From Clostridia bacterium (GTDB taxonomy: Bacteria > Bacillota > Clostridia > Lachnospirales > Anaerotignaceae), in contig JALFWW010000016.1 in NCBI GenBank assembly GCA_022786605.1, positions 1-64,000 on the forward strand: a stretch of 64,000 nt of DNA. Direction: 5' to 3'. Below, piece after piece: positions 1 to 8,412 of the stretch. The notes beneath the pieces were generated by a model. The model searched no databases and had not been told where the DNA came from. It saw only the letters and a program-made list of their open reading frames with translations. The position numbers were made by a program, and so were the translations under genes. Every line of letters starts with the position of its first letter. The first letter of the stretch is position 1.

Positions 1-175
1 GGCATCTTCATAAGAAAACAAAGAAAGCCAAAATCCTTATCATAACAAAGGATTTTGGCTTTCTTATTTTATTAAGATTTTATTTGTTATGTTTTCTTAT
101 GGAGACAGCCGTCGCAATTCCCCTTAAGAAATCAAGGAAAAGGAAAATCAATGTTTTCTTAAGGGGAAGTTGTTT
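1..175. repeat. Dispersed nested-hairpin repeat, copy 1
   Basis: First of three related intergenic copies (others near 6902 and 43299). Arms at 9-20 and 90-101 are perfect 12-bp complements. They enclose an 18-bp perfect hairpin (21-38 with 48-65, loop of 9). A second hairpin of 14 perfect base pairs follows (118-131 with 155-168). The copy starts at the window edge, so its left end is cut. The AT-rich tail after 170 differs from copy 3. Function unknown: a mobile MITE-like element, a structured RNA or a terminator module are all possible. Confidence 0.85.
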
Positions 176-438
176 TGAAAAATCCTTTCTTTTTTTGTTG
201 AGTGTTTTCGCTTAACAATCTATCAGGGATAAATAAAATCCTTTCGTATATTTTTTAAATGATAATTTTATTATGGATTTAATCATTATCAAATGAAAGA
301 TATACAATATTTCATTAACTGACTGTATTCTCAATTATAGTACCTGTTTACAGGTTGCAGTGCAAATAAATGCGATGATATTTTTTCCATGCCCCCTTTA
401 GGGGTTGTTCAAACCACCGATTTACGAACGGTTTTGAT
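176..438. other. AT-rich intergenic stretch without gene
   Basis: This stretch lies between repeat copy 1 and the stop codon of the SGNH hydrolase. It is very AT-rich and has only a weak 5-bp hairpin near 343-357. I see no convincing gene, promoter or strong terminator. Confidence 0.5.
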
Positions 439-1086
439 TTAAGCGTATTTCTCCATAATTTCATGGATGGTTTTCATCAGTTCATCATATAAAACTTCAT
501 ATCCGCGGTTACTCAAATGTTCACCGTCATATTGGAAGCAGGCTTCATAGTCTGCTTTATTTTTTATGCTTTTATAAACAGAAAACAGATCCATCACAGG
601 CAGGTCATATTCCACAGCCAGTTTTTTGACCATTTCACCGTAATATTCCAGACGATCATTGGTGGTGAAAGGATAAAAATCCGTATCTACCATGGATGGC
701 GGTGTCATCAGCACAATGAGAGGAACGCCGCTATGAAAATCGCTTCCTGTGGATAAAGATAAAATCTGGGTAATGATCTGGCGTAGGTTTTGTTCAAATT
801 CAAAAGGGGTACGGTATTGTCCTTCATTGAGTGCGCAGTCATTGGAGCCGAACCAGATAAAGACCATTTCTGGTTTGTGCTGCAAAACACTGCCTTTCAG
901 CCGTGCCAGAGCCTCGCGGGTTGTATGTCCGTTGATGCCGCTGTTGCGCACTTCCCAGGAATATTGGGGATATGCTTTCGGCAGTTCTTTGGAAAGATAA
1001 TAAGGATAAGCAATGTGTTCCAATACGCCGTACCCATAGGTCAGACTGTCGCCGAAGCAGATGATTTTCATTTCTGTATTTGCCAT
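439..1086 (-). CDS. SGNH/GDSL-family hydrolase (esterase/lipase-like)
   Basis: Predicted 215-residue SGNH-fold serine hydrolase. The nucleophile motif GDSLTYG lies at residues 12-18 (Ser14), the block III motif GSND is in mid-protein, and the DGEH motif near the C-terminus supplies the Asp-His pair. No signal peptide is visible, so it is probably cytoplasmic; the ester substrate cannot be told. The start at 1086 is chosen over an upstream in-frame codon because GGGAGTG lies just before it. The gene has its own promoter and reads away from the LytTR gene. Confidence 0.85.
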   Translation of the reverse strand: MANTEMKIICFGDSLTYGYGVLEHIAYPYYLSKELPKAYPQYSWEVRNSGINGHTTREALARLKGSVLQHKPEMVFIWFGSNDCALNEGQYRTPFEFEQNLRQIITQILSLSTGSDFHSGVPLIVLMTPPSMVDTDFYPFTTNDRLEYYGEMVKKLAVEYDLPVMDLFSVYKSIKNKADYEACFQYDGEHLSNRGYEVLYDELMKTIHEIMEKYA

Positions 1087-1117
1087 ATATTTCACTCCCA
1101 TCCAATCTTTTGCCTTG

Positions 1118-1146
1118 ATTGTAAAGGTTTGGGAGAGGTTTGTCAA
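1118..1146 (-). promoter_or_regulatory. SigA-type promoter of the SGNH hydrolase
   Basis: On the minus strand, TTGACA (1141-1146), a 17-bp spacer and TACAAT (1118-1123). The -35 box overlaps the stop codon of the upstream LytTR gene, so the hydrolase can be transcribed independently. Confidence 0.75.
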
Positions 1147-1880
1147 TCAGGATTGAATAGATTGGAAATGGCGGAAAGGAACTGTTTTTTATAGCCCCGG
1201 CTCACATAGGCGTGCTGGTCACTGTTGAAGAACGAAAGTTCCCATGGATTTTTGGTTTTGTCCAAATAGGAAATATTGCTCAAATTCACAATGAAGGAAC
1301 GATGGGTCTGTACCATATAGGACGACTGCATATTTTCCCGAATTTTGTAAAGTGGCATGGAAAATACCACTTCCTTTGTACGCAAGTGAAAAATGGCTTT
1401 TTTCATGACGATTTCAATGAACAGAATTTCCTCATAAGGAAAGCTGTAAATCCCCTTTGCTGTGGAAATCTGGCATAAGCGGGAAGTGAAGTCTTTTGTT
1501 TGCTGAAAAAGCATATGATAGTAGTTGATTAATTGTGCCAGCTCAAGTTCTTTTTCCTTGGAAAGAGGAAGCATAAAAATTTCTATGAAATTCCACTGTG
1601 GAATCACCTGCAGAATATGGGCGATTTGTGTCGAGAGCAAAATGACCGGCGTATGTATACAGGTGGGGAATTTCCGAAGAAATGTCATAAAACGCTTAGC
1701 GTATATAAAATCTGTGTCAGGCATAAGCAAAACACAATGAATCTTTATTTGTTTGCAAAAGGAAATGGCTTTTTCCAATGAATTGCTTTCATATAACACA
1801 AAATCCGCACTTTGACTGCAAATGTTATGCACCTTTTCGGATGTAACCTTGCTAAAGTTAACCAATAACAAGTGAAACAT
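1143..1880 (-). CDS. LytTR-domain regulator with degenerate receiver-like N-terminus
   Basis: Predicted 245-residue transcriptional regulator. The C-terminal ~100 residues match the LytTR DNA-binding domain (YEEILFIEI, a hydrophobic/aromatic region, then QTHRSFIVNL). The N-terminal ~120 residues look like a response-regulator receiver fold, but the usual acidic pair, phospho-accepting Asp and Lys-Pro motif are not at the expected places. Phosphorylation is therefore doubtful. The start at 1880 is preferred: the GGAGG at 1888-1892 is 7 nt from it but touches the ATG at 1886. No histidine kinase is adjacent. Confidence 0.8.
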   Translation of the reverse strand: MFHLLLVNFSKVTSEKVHNICSQSADFVLYESNSLEKAISFCKQIKIHCVLLMPDTDFIYAKRFMTFLRKFPTCIHTPVILLSTQIAHILQVIPQWNFIEIFMLPLSKEKELELAQLINYYHMLFQQTKDFTSRLCQISTAKGIYSFPYEEILFIEIVMKKAIFHLRTKEVVFSMPLYKIRENMQSSYMVQTHRSFIVNLSNISYLDKTKNPWELSFFNSDQHAYVSRGYKKQFLSAISNLFNPD

Positions 1881-1915
1881 ATTCATTCCTCCTATAGTTT
1901 TCTAAAGATATTTCT

Positions 1916-1944
1916 ATCTTATCACACAATGTGAAAAAATGAAA
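1916..1944 (-). promoter_or_regulatory. SigA-type promoter of the LytTR regulator
   Basis: Minus strand: TTTCAT (1939-1944), 17-bp spacer, TAAGAT (1916-1921) preceded by a TG dinucleotide (extended -10). Confidence 0.5.
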
Positions 1945-1951
1945 GGGAGTA

Positions 1952-1979
1952 TCATAATTTTAATTTTGGAGAATATATT
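1952..1979 (+). promoter_or_regulatory. Candidate SigE-type promoter of the spoIIIA operon
   Basis: TCATAAT (1952-1958), 13-bp spacer and AATATATT (1972-1979) loosely resemble the sporulation SigE consensus. SigE is the known driver of spoIIIA in Bacillus. The implied leader is very short (about 15 nt), so this is tentative. Confidence 0.3.
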
Positions 1980-2000
1980 GGAAAAAGGAGGTGGACATGT

Positions 2001-2966
2001 ATGGTTGATTTAGAAAGTCTGTGGAAATCACTGCCCCCGTCATTGGGAAATATCATACGAAAAAACAGAAATTGCTCTTTAGAGAAACTAGAGGAAATCC
2101 GTTTACGGTTGGGACAGCCTATATTGCTTAAAGCCGGAGGAAAGTGGATTCCCTGCGTATCAGATTATGACAAAAAAAGACATATTCTTTCAAATTGTGA
2201 CATGAAAGCATGTATTTCTTTGTTGAGCGCCTATTCTCTATATGCCTTTGCAGAAGAAATCAGGCAGGGCTTTTTGACTATAGAGGGAGGACACCGTATT
2301 GGTTTTTGCGGAAAAGCGGTGATGGAGGAGGGAAAGATCAAAACATTGCATCCCATCAGCTCTTTGAATATCCGTATCGCCCGCGAGGTAAAGGGATGTG
2401 CAGACTTAATTTTACCTTATTTGTTCACCAATGGACATTTTTGTCATACCATCATCCTTTCTCCGCCGGGATGTGGAAAAACCACATTGCTGCGGGAATT
2501 GATTCGAAAACTGAGCAGAGCCGAAGATGGATATGCTGTAGGCGTGGTAGATGAGAGAGGGGAGATTGCCGGTATGTGCGGCGGTATTGCTCAAATGGAT
2601 TTGGGAGAATGTACGGATGTCATCAGCGGATGCCCCAAAGCGGAAGGAATGCTGCTTTTGCTGCGCAGTATGTCCCCACAGATCATAGCGGTGGACGAGC
2701 TGGGAAGGGAAAGTGATTTTCTGGCGGCTTCGGATCTGATTCATGCTGGTGTGAAACTGCTTTGTACGGTTCATGGCAGTTCTTTGGAAGAATTGGAAAA
2801 GCGGGCTTTTCTGGGGGGACTGATGGCACATCAGGTGGTGGAGCGCTTTGTGATCTTATCGGCATCCCAAGGGGTTGGCACAGTGGAAGCTATTTTGGAT
2901 GGCACAGGACAGGCTATTTATGAAAAAGGAGGGGCGTCATGGTACAAAGCATCGGGATTTGCGTGA
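2001..2966 (+). CDS. spoIIIAA: Stage III sporulation protein AA (ATPase)
   Basis: 321-residue AAA-like secretion ATPase of the SpoIIIA-SpoIIQ channel linking mother cell and forespore. The Walker A motif PPGCGKTT lies at about residues 155-162, followed by VVDERGEIAG and a Walker B-like region (IIAVDELG). The gene begins the eight-gene spoIIIA operon, with GGAGGT 8 nt before the ATG. Its 3' end overlaps spoIIIAB by 28 bp, indicating translational coupling. Length and order match the family. Confidence 0.97.
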   Translation: MVDLESLWKSLPPSLGNIIRKNRNCSLEKLEEIRLRLGQPILLKAGGKWIPCVSDYDKKRHILSNCDMKACISLLSAYSLYAFAEEIRQGFLTIEGGHRIGFCGKAVMEEGKIKTLHPISSLNIRIAREVKGCADLILPYLFTNGHFCHTIILSPPGCGKTTLLRELIRKLSRAEDGYAVGVVDERGEIAGMCGGIAQMDLGECTDVISGCPKAEGMLLLLRSMSPQIIAVDELGRESDFLAASDLIHAGVKLLCTVHGSSLEELEKRAFLGGLMAHQVVERFVILSASQGVGTVEAILDGTGQAIYEKGGASWYKASGFA

Positions 2967-3457
2967 TTCTTGCGGTGACGACATTGACGGGCGCTTATTT
3001 TTGTCTGCGGGAAAAGTATCGTCTCCAGGATTTGCGGGAACTGGAAAGAGCCATGGTCATGCTGGAAAGTCAGATTCGCTTTTTGTCTGTACCCTTGTCG
3101 GAAGTGCTGGAAAACATCAGTTATCAGACTAAAGGTCAGGTTGGACTACTGATGGAAGAAACAGCGAAAGCCATGGCGGAGAGAACAGGAGAAACAGCAG
3201 AAGAAATTTGGGAAGCGGTCTGGATGCGGCATATATCCCATACCTATTTGTCTGGGGAAGATTATGAAAGTATCCTGCGCTTTGGTAAAACACTGGGATA
3301 TTTGGATCAGGAACAGCAGAAAAACAGCACAGAACTGTTTTTAACAGAATTACGGCAGAAATGCGGACAGATTGAGCGCAGGCTGGAGAAAAACGGACGG
3401 CTTTATTATAGTATGGGATTTTTGGGTGGTTTGATGCTGGTCATTGTGTTGTTGTAG
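2939..3457 (+). CDS. spoIIIAB: Stage III sporulation protein AB
   Basis: 172-residue SpoIIIAB. It has an N-terminal membrane segment, a mid-protein helical region rich in Glu/Gln (RDLRELERAMVMLESQIRFL-like start) and a hydrophobic C-terminal segment, giving the usual two-helix membrane topology. Distant similarity of this family to type II secretion GspF proteins is known. It overlaps spoIIIAA and is followed 18 nt later by spoIIIAC. Confidence 0.95.
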   Translation: MVQSIGICVILAVTTLTGAYFCLREKYRLQDLRELERAMVMLESQIRFLSVPLSEVLENISYQTKGQVGLLMEETAKAMAERTGETAEEIWEAVWMRHISHTYLSGEDYESILRFGKTLGYLDQEQQKNSTELFLTELRQKCGQIERRLEKNGRLYYSMGFLGGLMLVIVLL

Positions 3458-3475
3458 AGAATGGAGGGGAAGAAA

Positions 3476-3670
3476 ATGGATATCAGTATCATATTTCGCA
3501 TTGCCGCGGTGGGGGTGTTAGTGGCAGTGCTCAATCAGGTTTTGCTGCGGGCGGGGCGGGAAGAACAGGCAATGCTTACGACGCTTGCAGGATTGGTGGT
3601 AGTGCTTTTTTGGGTGATACAGTATGTCAGCACATTGTTTGAAACCATGGAAACCATGTTTCGTTTTTAG
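3476..3670 (+). CDS. spoIIIAC: Stage III sporulation protein AC
   Basis: 64-residue membrane protein with two hydrophobic helices, a normal size for SpoIIIAC. The start at 3476 is preferred over an upstream in-frame ATG at 3461 because the GGAGGGG at 3464-3470 is spaced correctly only for the later one. It belongs to the channel's membrane platform with SpoIIIAD. Confidence 0.93.
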   Translation: MDISIIFRIAAVGVLVAVLNQVLLRAGREEQAMLTTLAGLVVVLFWVIQYVSTLFETMETMFRF

Positions 3671-3682
3671 GAGGGGAAGGAC

Positions 3683-4066
3683 ATGGAAATGGCAGCATTG
3701 GCAGCTTTTGGATTGACAGGAACATTTTTGGCATTGGTACTGAAAAAAGAAAATCCCCAGTTTGCCCTTTTGACGGCTCTGGCAACAGGCGTCCTTCTTT
3801 TTTTGCGGATTTGCAGTCCTTTGGGAGAACTGCTGGATATGCTGCGGCAGATGGCGGAGCAGGCAGGTGTTGCGGAAGGATATTTCGGCATTGTGCTGAA
3901 AGTCATCGGCATTGCCTATCTTTCCCAGTTTGCTTCTCAGCTTTGCGCGGACGCAGGGGAGGGGGCTGTGGCAGCGAAAATCGAATTGGCCGGGAAAGTA
4001 TTGATCATGGCAATTTCTATTCCAGTGCTGACGGATGTACTCCATGTGGTACTGACATTGGTGTGA
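3683..4066 (+). CDS. spoIIIAD: Stage III sporulation protein AD
   Basis: 127-residue integral membrane protein with about three to four hydrophobic helices, typical for SpoIIIAD. It lies 12 nt after spoIIIAC and 14 nt before spoIIIAE. The order alone would identify it. The motif-rich middle (PLGELLDMLRQMAEQAG and GYFGIVLKVIGIAYL) agrees with the family. Confidence 0.95.
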   Translation: MEMAALAAFGLTGTFLALVLKKENPQFALLTALATGVLLFLRICSPLGELLDMLRQMAEQAGVAEGYFGIVLKVIGIAYLSQFASQLCADAGEGAVAAKIELAGKVLIMAISIPVLTDVLHVVLTLV

Positions 4067-4080
4067 AAAGGGGGAGATTC

Positions 4081-5196
4081 ATGAAAAAAATTGGGATGAT
4101 GATATTATTTTGTCTGTTCCTCCTTGTCATGCCAGTGCCAGCATGGGGCGCTTCTGCGGAACTTGCGCCCTATCTGGAAGATTTGGATATGGAACAGATC
4201 GATGCGGCTGCAGAGGATGCCGTGGAGGATGTGACGTTTTCAGAATTGGTGGAAAATATACTTACGGGGGATTTCTCTTTTTCACTGAAGGAACTTTGGG
4301 AAAAACTGGGAGAGATAGCCTTTGGGGAATTACGGACACAGACAGGATTGATTATGCAGCTTATTGCCGTATCCATACTGGCTGCGGTACTGCGGCAGGT
4401 GAGCGGTTCTTTTTGCGGCAGAGAAGTGGGAGAAATGGGGTTTTACGTCTGCTATATGGTGCTGATTGTGGTCATCATCACCACATTTTACGACATCACA
4501 GCTATGGTGGTAGAGCGAGTGGAACAGACAGCAGATATTTTTGGGGCAATGCTGCCTGTTTTTCTGGCACTGGCGGCATCCTCTGGAAATTTAACACAGA
4601 CGGCACTGATGGGACCGACCATGATGGGAGGATGTACCCTCATTGTGTTTTTGCTGAAAAGCGTCATTGTTCCGGTGCTGCTGGCGGCGGTGGCTCTGGA
4701 ACTGGTAGACCGTCTTTCGGAACAGCCCCTTACAGCCAGATTCGCGGCACTGCTGCGGCAAGGGGTATCTTGGGGGCTGAAAGGACTGGCAGGGGGATTT
4801 ATGCTGCTGCTGTCCTTACAGAAGATTGGCGGCGGTGCTGTCAATGGTCTGGCAGTGCGGACAGCAAAGATTGCTGTCAATGCGGTACCTGTGGTAGGGG
4901 ATGTCATGGGTGGCGCTGTGGATACGGCAGCAGCGGTGGCAGGTACCATCCGCAGCGGCACATTGGCGGCGGCAGTGATTTTTTTATTGCTGCTCTGTAT
5001 TCCGTTGGTGGTGAAACTGGTGGCAATGACACTGATCTTCAAGTTGACAGCGGCAGCGGTGGAATCTGTCTGTGAAGCACGTCTGGTAGAGTGCATCGGC
5101 ATTGCGGGGGATTATACAGCTCTTTTGTTGGGGGTTGTGTTTCTGGTGGAAGTGATGTTCCTGTTTTCGGCTGTACTTCTGCTGGGGGTGTTGTAG
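4081..5196 (+). CDS. spoIIIAE: Stage III sporulation protein AE
   Basis: 371-residue polytopic membrane protein. It opens with a clear signal peptide (MKKIGMMILFCLFLL..., likely cleavage after AWGA), then a soluble stretch and about seven hydrophobic helices. The ATG at 4081 follows GGGGGAGA. A longer open frame upstream of it is only the overlap with spoIIIAD. SpoIIIAE is a core component of the SpoIIIA channel. Confidence 0.95.
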   Translation: MKKIGMMILFCLFLLVMPVPAWGASAELAPYLEDLDMEQIDAAAEDAVEDVTFSELVENILTGDFSFSLKELWEKLGEIAFGELRTQTGLIMQLIAVSILAAVLRQVSGSFCGREVGEMGFYVCYMVLIVVIITTFYDITAMVVERVEQTADIFGAMLPVFLALAASSGNLTQTALMGPTMMGGCTLIVFLLKSVIVPVLLAAVALELVDRLSEQPLTARFAALLRQGVSWGLKGLAGGFMLLLSLQKIGGGAVNGLAVRTAKIAVNAVPVVGDVMGGAVDTAAAVAGTIRSGTLAAAVIFLLLLCIPLVVKLVAMTLIFKLTAAAVESVCEARLVECIGIAGDYTALLLGVVFLVEVMFLFSAVLLLGVL

Positions 5197-5212
5197 AAAG
5201 GAAGTGAGAGGC

Positions 5213-5665
5213 ATGATGGAGGCTTTTACCGCATATATAAAAACTATAAGCGCCTTGACCGTTTTTTCGGTGGCTGTGGGACTGTTGATGCCAAATGGCA
5301 GCTTTCGGCAGTATACTCGATGGATATTGGGGCTGTTGGTACTTTTGGCGGTGCTGAAGCCTATACTGGGACTATTTCATTTAGAAGAAATGGACTTTTC
5401 ACATTTTTTCGCATTGCCAAAGCAAGAAGTACCCTATGATGCGGAACTGGGGGAAAACTGGGCACGAAAGACAATGGAAAATCAGGTTTTGTCAGAACTG
5501 CAAAAACAGGAACCAAATGTAGATGGTGTACATATTGGGTGGAATGAGGAAAGCGGACTGCCGGAAGAAATGGAAATCAGCGGGAAAAATCTGCCGGAAT
5601 GCCTAAAGGATGAAGCGGCAAAAAAATATGGCATAGAAACAGAAGCCATTACGCTGGTTCCATAA
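5213..5665 (+). CDS. spoIIIAF: Stage III sporulation protein AF
   Basis: 150-residue protein with two N-terminal membrane helices and a C-terminal soluble domain, as expected for SpoIIIAF. The ATG at 5213 is preferred to a GTG at 5204, since AGGAAGTGA provides a ribosome site 8 nt before it. The soluble domain is the ring-forming type seen in SpoIIIAF/AG/AH. Confidence 0.92.
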   Translation: MMEAFTAYIKTISALTVFSVAVGLLMPNGSFRQYTRWILGLLVLLAVLKPILGLFHLEEMDFSHFFALPKQEVPYDAELGENWARKTMENQVLSELQKQEPNVDGVHIGWNEESGLPEEMEISGKNLPECLKDEAAKKYGIETEAITLVP

Positions 5666-5686
5666 TATACAAAAGGGGGAAAGAGA

Positions 5687-6226
5687 ATGAAAAACGATTT
5701 TTTGCGCCGTTTGTTCTGTCCAGAAAACCGACAGGTGCGGATAAAAATGGCGGCGGGTCTGCTTATTGGCATTGCGCTGTTGTTGTGCAGCCGTTTTGTG
5801 GAAGGAGAGTCCAAGGAGAAAGTAGCTGTGGAAAATGTACAGCAAACCACAGGAATGCGGGCGGAGCGACAGTTGGAGGCAGAACTGGAACGGGTACTTA
5901 GTCAGGTGGCAGGGGCAGGACAGGTACAGGTGCTTTTGACTTATGCCACCACTGCCGAAAGCACACCTGCCAGAGAGGAAAAAATTGAGGAAAGCAATGG
6001 AAACAGCGAGAATACTGTGAGCCGAGAAAGCACCGTGGTGCTTATGGAGGACGGAAGCGGCGGACAATCACCGTTGATTCTGACAGAAACAGCGCCGCAG
6101 GTGGAAGGTGTGCTCATTGTGGCACAGGGTGCTGGTGATCCAGTGGTATGTGATGGGTTAAGTCGTGGGGCACAGGCATTGCTGCAGGTGCCTGCACATA
6201 AAATAGCCATACTCAAAATGAAATAA
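5687..6226 (+). CDS. spoIIIAG: Stage III sporulation protein AG
   Basis: 179-residue SpoIIIAG: one membrane helix near residues 22-40, a low-complexity stretch (Thr/Glu/Ser-rich, about residues 84-115), and a C-terminal domain ending VVCDGLSRGAQALLQ. In Bacillus and Clostridioides this protein forms the large ring in the intermembrane space. GGGGGAAAGAGA precedes the ATG. Confidence 0.95.
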   Translation: MKNDFLRRLFCPENRQVRIKMAAGLLIGIALLLCSRFVEGESKEKVAVENVQQTTGMRAERQLEAELERVLSQVAGAGQVQVLLTYATTAESTPAREEKIEESNGNSENTVSRESTVVLMEDGSGGQSPLILTETAPQVEGVLIVAQGAGDPVVCDGLSRGAQALLQVPAHKIAILKMK

Positions 6227-6238
6227 GGGGGAAAAAGT

Positions 6239-6883
6239 ATGTTTACAGTAAAACGGAATCAAGTGGTAGTAACAGCATTGGCAGTGATGATCGCGGCGGC
6301 AGGGTATCTGAATTTTCAGGAAACCAAGTCTGCGGAAGGCACCAAAACAGCCATGGAACTGACAGAAGAAGGTGATATGGCAGCGCTTATGGAGGATAAT
6401 TATGCGGCATTGCCCGATGATATGCCGGCAGAAGAAGGAGCTTTAGACCCGCTGACTGCTGAGGCATCCACAACCACAGGGGATGGAGCAGCCGTATTTG
6501 CAAGTGCCAATACCGGTGATGACGCTTCCCGTTACTTTGCGGAAGCAAAACTGGACAGAGAACAGTCCCGAGCAAAACAGAAAGAAATTTTGACAGAAAT
6601 GCTGAATAACAGCAATGTCAGTGAAAGTCAAAAAAACGTCTGCAGTGACAGTATGCTGGAATTGCAGCAGCGCATTGAAAAGGAAACAGCGGCGGAAGCC
6701 ATGATTCAAGCAAAAGGTTTCTCAGAAGCCTATGTGCGCATTGATGATGATACGGTGGATGTGGTAGTGGATAAAGATACACTGACAGACGCGGAAGTGG
6801 CACAGATTCAAGATATCGTCAAACGCAAAACAGGGTATACAGCGGAACAGATTCGTATTTCCACATGGAAACAGAGTAAATAA
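6239..6883 (+). CDS. spoIIIAH: Stage III sporulation protein AH
   Basis: 214-residue SpoIIIAH, last gene of the operon. It has a single N-terminal membrane helix (about residues 8-25), an acidic linker, then the ring-building domain (REQSRAKQKEIL to the conserved DVVVDKDTLTDAEVAQIQDI stretch) that contacts forespore SpoIIQ. Eighteen nt after its stop the second copy of the structured repeat begins, perhaps serving as the operon's transcription end. Confidence 0.95.
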   Translation: MFTVKRNQVVVTALAVMIAAAGYLNFQETKSAEGTKTAMELTEEGDMAALMEDNYAALPDDMPAEEGALDPLTAEASTTTGDGAAVFASANTGDDASRYFAEAKLDREQSRAKQKEILTEMLNNSNVSESQKNVCSDSMLELQQRIEKETAAEAMIQAKGFSEAYVRIDDDTVDVVVDKDTLTDAEVAQIQDIVKRKTGYTAEQIRISTWKQSK

Positions 6884-6898
6884 AAAGCGTACATCCTT

Positions 6899-7062
6899 AA
6901 GGACATCTTCATAAGAAAACAAAGAGAGCTGAAATCCTTATATACAGAGAGGATTTCGGCTTTCTTGTTTTTACTGAGATTTTATTTGGCATGTTTTCTT
7001 TTGAAGGCAGTTGTCACAAATTCCCTTAAGAAAGCAAGAAAAGGAAAAGTTGTTTTTTGTGG
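6899..7062. repeat. Dispersed nested-hairpin repeat, copy 2 (degenerate)
   Basis: The left half keeps the outer arm 6910-6921 (paired with 6992-7003, one mismatch) and the inner hairpin (6922-6938 with 6950-6966). An A-T pair of copies 1 and 3 is replaced here by G-C, and two further changes give G-U pairs, so pairing is preserved. The second hairpin has lost its 3' arm through a deletion of about 20 bp near 7048. The copy lies between spoIIIAH and an operon that breaks conserved gene order. Confidence 0.8.
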
Positions 7063-7377
7063 GCGATTTTTCGAAAGAGGAACTGTTTTTTTGTTATATG
7101 AAATTTCTGCATACAGGAAATAGAATCGCAACAGAGAGGTGCATAAAATTAAATGTATTGGTATGTTTTACAAAAATGTTTTGCTGTGGAAGATTTTGTA
7201 TGAAAAGAAAGAAAATGTTATTTCTAGGGGTAAAAAATGGTAAATTATGGCAATCTTAATGATTTTTTGAAAAAAATTAAGAAAGTTTTCGAATTTTCTT
7301 AGCACAGTTTTCAAATTGTTTTGGTATATTTTTGTATAAATATTTAGGCAGAAGGAAGCAGAAAGGGGTATTGCCTT
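7063..7377. other. AT-rich intergenic stretch before the glycan operon
   Basis: No credible gene is present. The short open frame at 7011-7259 begins inside the repeat and resembles nothing. A TATAAA at about 7336 may be a -10 box for the downstream operon, but no well-spaced -35 box is evident. Confidence 0.45.
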
Positions 7378-8394
7378 ATGAAACTGATCACATTTGCTGT
7401 GCCATGTTACAATTCTGAAAACTATATGCGGCGTTGTATTGATACATTGTTGACTGGGGGAGAAAAAGTGGAAATCATCATTGTCAATGATGGTTCAAAG
7501 GACCGTACAGGAGAAATTGCCGATGAATATGCGGCAAAATATCCCACCATTGTCAAGGCGGTTCATCAGGAAAATCAGGGGCATGGTCAAGGGGTCAATG
7601 TAGGTCTTGCCCATGCGACGGGAGAATTTTACAAAGTGGTGGATTCTGATGACTGGCTGGATACCAAAGCTTTGCAGGAAGTGCTGGAACGTATGGAAAA
7701 ATGGCAGATCAACCAGACACCTGTGGATATGCTTGTCTGCAATTACATATACGACCATTTATACGAAGGCAGACAGCAGCAGATTCATTACCGCAATGTA
7801 TTTGAGTCAGGCGGTCTGTGCAACTGGCATGAGATCGGACGTTTTCTGCCGACCCAGTATCTGATTATGCATGCGCTGATATTCAAGACGGAAGTGCTGC
7901 GCAAAAGCGGCGTACAGCTGCCGAAGCACACCTTTTATGTAGATAATATTTTTGCGTATCAGCCGCTGCCTTTTGTGGAACATATTTTTTATCTGGATGT
8001 AGACTTGTACCATTACTTTATTGGGCGGGAGGATCAGTCTGTCAATGAAAAAATGCTCATGAAACGCATTGACCAGCAGATTCTGGTGACAAAACTGGTG
8101 TCCGCTTGTACAGATCTTCATCAGGTACGGGAGAAAAAATTGGCAACATACATGACCAGAAATATTTCTGTCATGATGGCTATTTCTTCTATTCATCTGC
8201 TGCTCATCGGTGATGCGGATGCTATGGAAAAACGGAGAGAATTATGGGAATACATGCGTCAGATGGACAAAGGGCTGTATAAGACCCTGCGTTACAAACG
8301 TCTCAGCGGGCTGACATATCTTCCGGGAAAACTGGGAGATTTCGCAACGCTGACAGGTTACCGACTGGCGCGGAAACTGGTGAAATTTCAGTAA
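7378..8394 (+). CDS. Family 2 glycosyltransferase
   Basis: 338-residue GT-A-fold glycosyltransferase. The N-terminal domain starts VPCYNSENYMRRCIDTLL, has the nucleotide-binding IIIVNDGSKDRT and a DSDDWLD motif (DxD-like metal/sugar-nucleotide site near residue 90). There is no membrane helix. It heads a four-gene operon ending in UDP-galactopyranose mutase, so a galactofuranose-containing or other surface glycan is the likely product (inference). Donor and acceptor cannot be told. Confidence 0.9.
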   Translation: MKLITFAVPCYNSENYMRRCIDTLLTGGEKVEIIIVNDGSKDRTGEIADEYAAKYPTIVKAVHQENQGHGQGVNVGLAHATGEFYKVVDSDDWLDTKALQEVLERMEKWQINQTPVDMLVCNYIYDHLYEGRQQQIHYRNVFESGGLCNWHEIGRFLPTQYLIMHALIFKTEVLRKSGVQLPKHTFYVDNIFAYQPLPFVEHIFYLDVDLYHYFIGREDQSVNEKMLMKRIDQQILVTKLVSACTDLHQVREKKLATYMTRNISVMMAISSIHLLLIGDADAMEKRRELWEYMRQMDKGLYKTLRYKRLSGLTYLPGKLGDFATLTGYRLARKLVKFQ

Positions 8395-8412
8395 ATAAAG
8401 AAGGCGGAATAA

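Noticed and set aside
7011..7259. 82-codon frame between spoIIIAH and the glycan operon
   Set aside because: Begins in the repeat, has no ribosome site, low-complexity composition and no family resemblance.
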